23,835 nucleotides of DNA from an uncultured Slackia sp. (GTDB taxonomy: Bacteria; Actinomycetota; Coriobacteriia; Coriobacteriales; Eggerthellaceae). The DNA is taken from NCBI GenBank assembly GCA_900553775.1, contig USEZ01000016.1, positions 1 to 23,835 on the forward strand, read 5' to 3'. The position numbers were made by a program, and so were the translations under genes. Positions 23,281 through 23,835 of the stretch are shown here, piece after piece (position 1 is the first letter of the stretch; every line of letters begins with the position of its first letter). The notes under the pieces were generated by a model. It did no database searches, had not been told where the DNA came from, and was given only the letters and a program-made list of their open reading frames with translations.

Positions 23281-23835
23281 ATGAAAAAGGTCGTTTTGAT
23301 CGGCGGCATCGGATCGGGCAAGTCTACGGTCTGCGACATGTTCGCGCAGCTCGGCGCGGGCGTGGTGAAACTCGACGACATCGGGCACGAAGTTTTGGCG
23401 TTTCCCGAGACGAAGGCGGCGCTGCGCGATGCCTTCGGCGACGGAATCTTTGACGATGCGGGCGATATCGTACGCGCGCGCCTTGCCGCGGCGGCGTTCG
23501 ATACCGCCGAGCATACGCGGCAGCTCGATGCGGTCACGCATCCCGCCATCATGGGCGAATGCTTCCATCGCGTGGATGCGCTCGGCGAAACGCATGATGC
23601 GGTCGTGGTGGAGGTGACGGCGGGCGAGATGACGCGTGCGGCGTTCTCGTGGGCCGATGCCGTCGTGGCCGTCGCGGCGCCCGAGGCCGTGCGCTTCGAG
23701 CGCGCGTGCGCGCGCGGCGATCAGGACGAATCGGACGTGCGCGCACGCATGGCGCGGCAGCCGAGCGACGATGCGCGCGCATCGATCGCCGACTACGTGA
23801 TCGACAACGGCGGCGATGTCGACGCGACGCGCCGT
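23281..23835 (+). CDS. coaE: CoaE, dephospho-CoA kinase (3' end outside window)
   Basis: CoaE phosphorylates dephospho-CoA in the last step of coenzyme A synthesis. The first 185 codons are present and the frame is still open at the window end. Visible motifs are the P-loop GGIGSGKST (8-16), KLDDIGHEVL (30-39) containing the catalytic-base aspartate region, VTHPAI, a hydrophobic strand VVVEVTAG and an arginine-rich lid (FERACARG, RARMARQ). A strong AGGAGGG (23268-23274) lies six bases before the ATG. In many actinobacteria coaE directly follows rpsA; here 9.4 kb of other genes lie between them. Confidence 0.93.
   Translation, partial: MKKVVLIGGIGSGKSTVCDMFAQLGAGVVKLDDIGHEVLAFPETKAALRDAFGDGIFDDAGDIVRARLAAAAFDTAEHTRQLDAVTHPAIMGECFHRVDALGETHDAVVVEVTAGEMTRAAFSWADAVVAVAAPEAVRFERACARGDQDESDVRARMARQPSDDARASIADYVIDNGGDVDATRR

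Noticed and set aside
1..23835. tRNA/rRNA genes, CRISPR arrays, insertion sequences or phage genes
   Set aside because: None seen: no transposase or integrase frames, no regularly spaced repeats, and no tRNA-like cloverleaf noticed by eye. A tRNAscan or CRISPR search was not possible.

Overview
The window is GC-rich chromosomal DNA. It shows strong GGAGG-type ribosome binding sites, frequent GTG/TTG starts, a four-repeat ribosomal protein S1, a Tat-exported FAD reductase beside a TetR regulator, and a surface sialidase with a sortase-like tail. Together these suggest an anaerobic actinomycete of the class Coriobacteriia, most likely the family Eggerthellaceae (gut-associated). This assignment is inference from gene content; no search was run.

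Layout. (1) Bases 2-1285: a protein with a Fic-like layout whose Fic motif looks lost, cut at the window edge. (2) Bases 1370-10164: a full high-affinity potassium uptake locus, kdpF-kdpA-kdpB-kdpC, then kdpD and kdpE. kdpF is a 30-codon gene that is easily missed. A direct repeat with an 11-base period lies upstream of kdpF, as expected for the response regulator KdpE. kdpDE appears to have its own promoter and a long, highly structured leader. (3) Bases 10224-12271, minus strand: a VanZ/RDD membrane protein and an MscS-family mechanosensitive channel. With kdp, these make the left half largely about potassium, turgor and the envelope. (4) Bases 12668-13920: rpsA and a strong bidirectional terminator. 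(5) Bases 14198-20776: an accessory block with a TetR regulator, paired palindromic operators, a Tat-signal FAD oxidoreductase whose signal peptide and body lie in different frames, and a 1039-residue surface sialidase. (6) Bases 20981-23835: the housekeeping run mnmA, a class I DAHP synthase gene and the start of coaE.

How the parts work together. KdpD/KdpE should sense potassium limitation and induce the KdpFABC pump, while MscS vents solutes on hypo-osmotic shock. The TetR protein probably represses the divergent flavoprotein gene through the two mirror-image operators over its promoter. The flavoprotein would act outside the membrane as a reductase for an unidentified acceptor. The sialidase would release terminal sialic acid from host glycans; no sialic acid uptake or catabolism genes are in view.

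The most unusual points are four. The flavoprotein gene has a frame break lying exactly on a correctly phased G_GGC_CCG heptamer followed by a hairpin. The same protein has a C-terminal CxxCH haem motif. The kdpDE leader can be drawn as a three-way junction closed by a 19-bp perfect inverted repeat. About 9.4 kb of other genes separate rpsA from coaE, which are adjacent in many actinobacteria.
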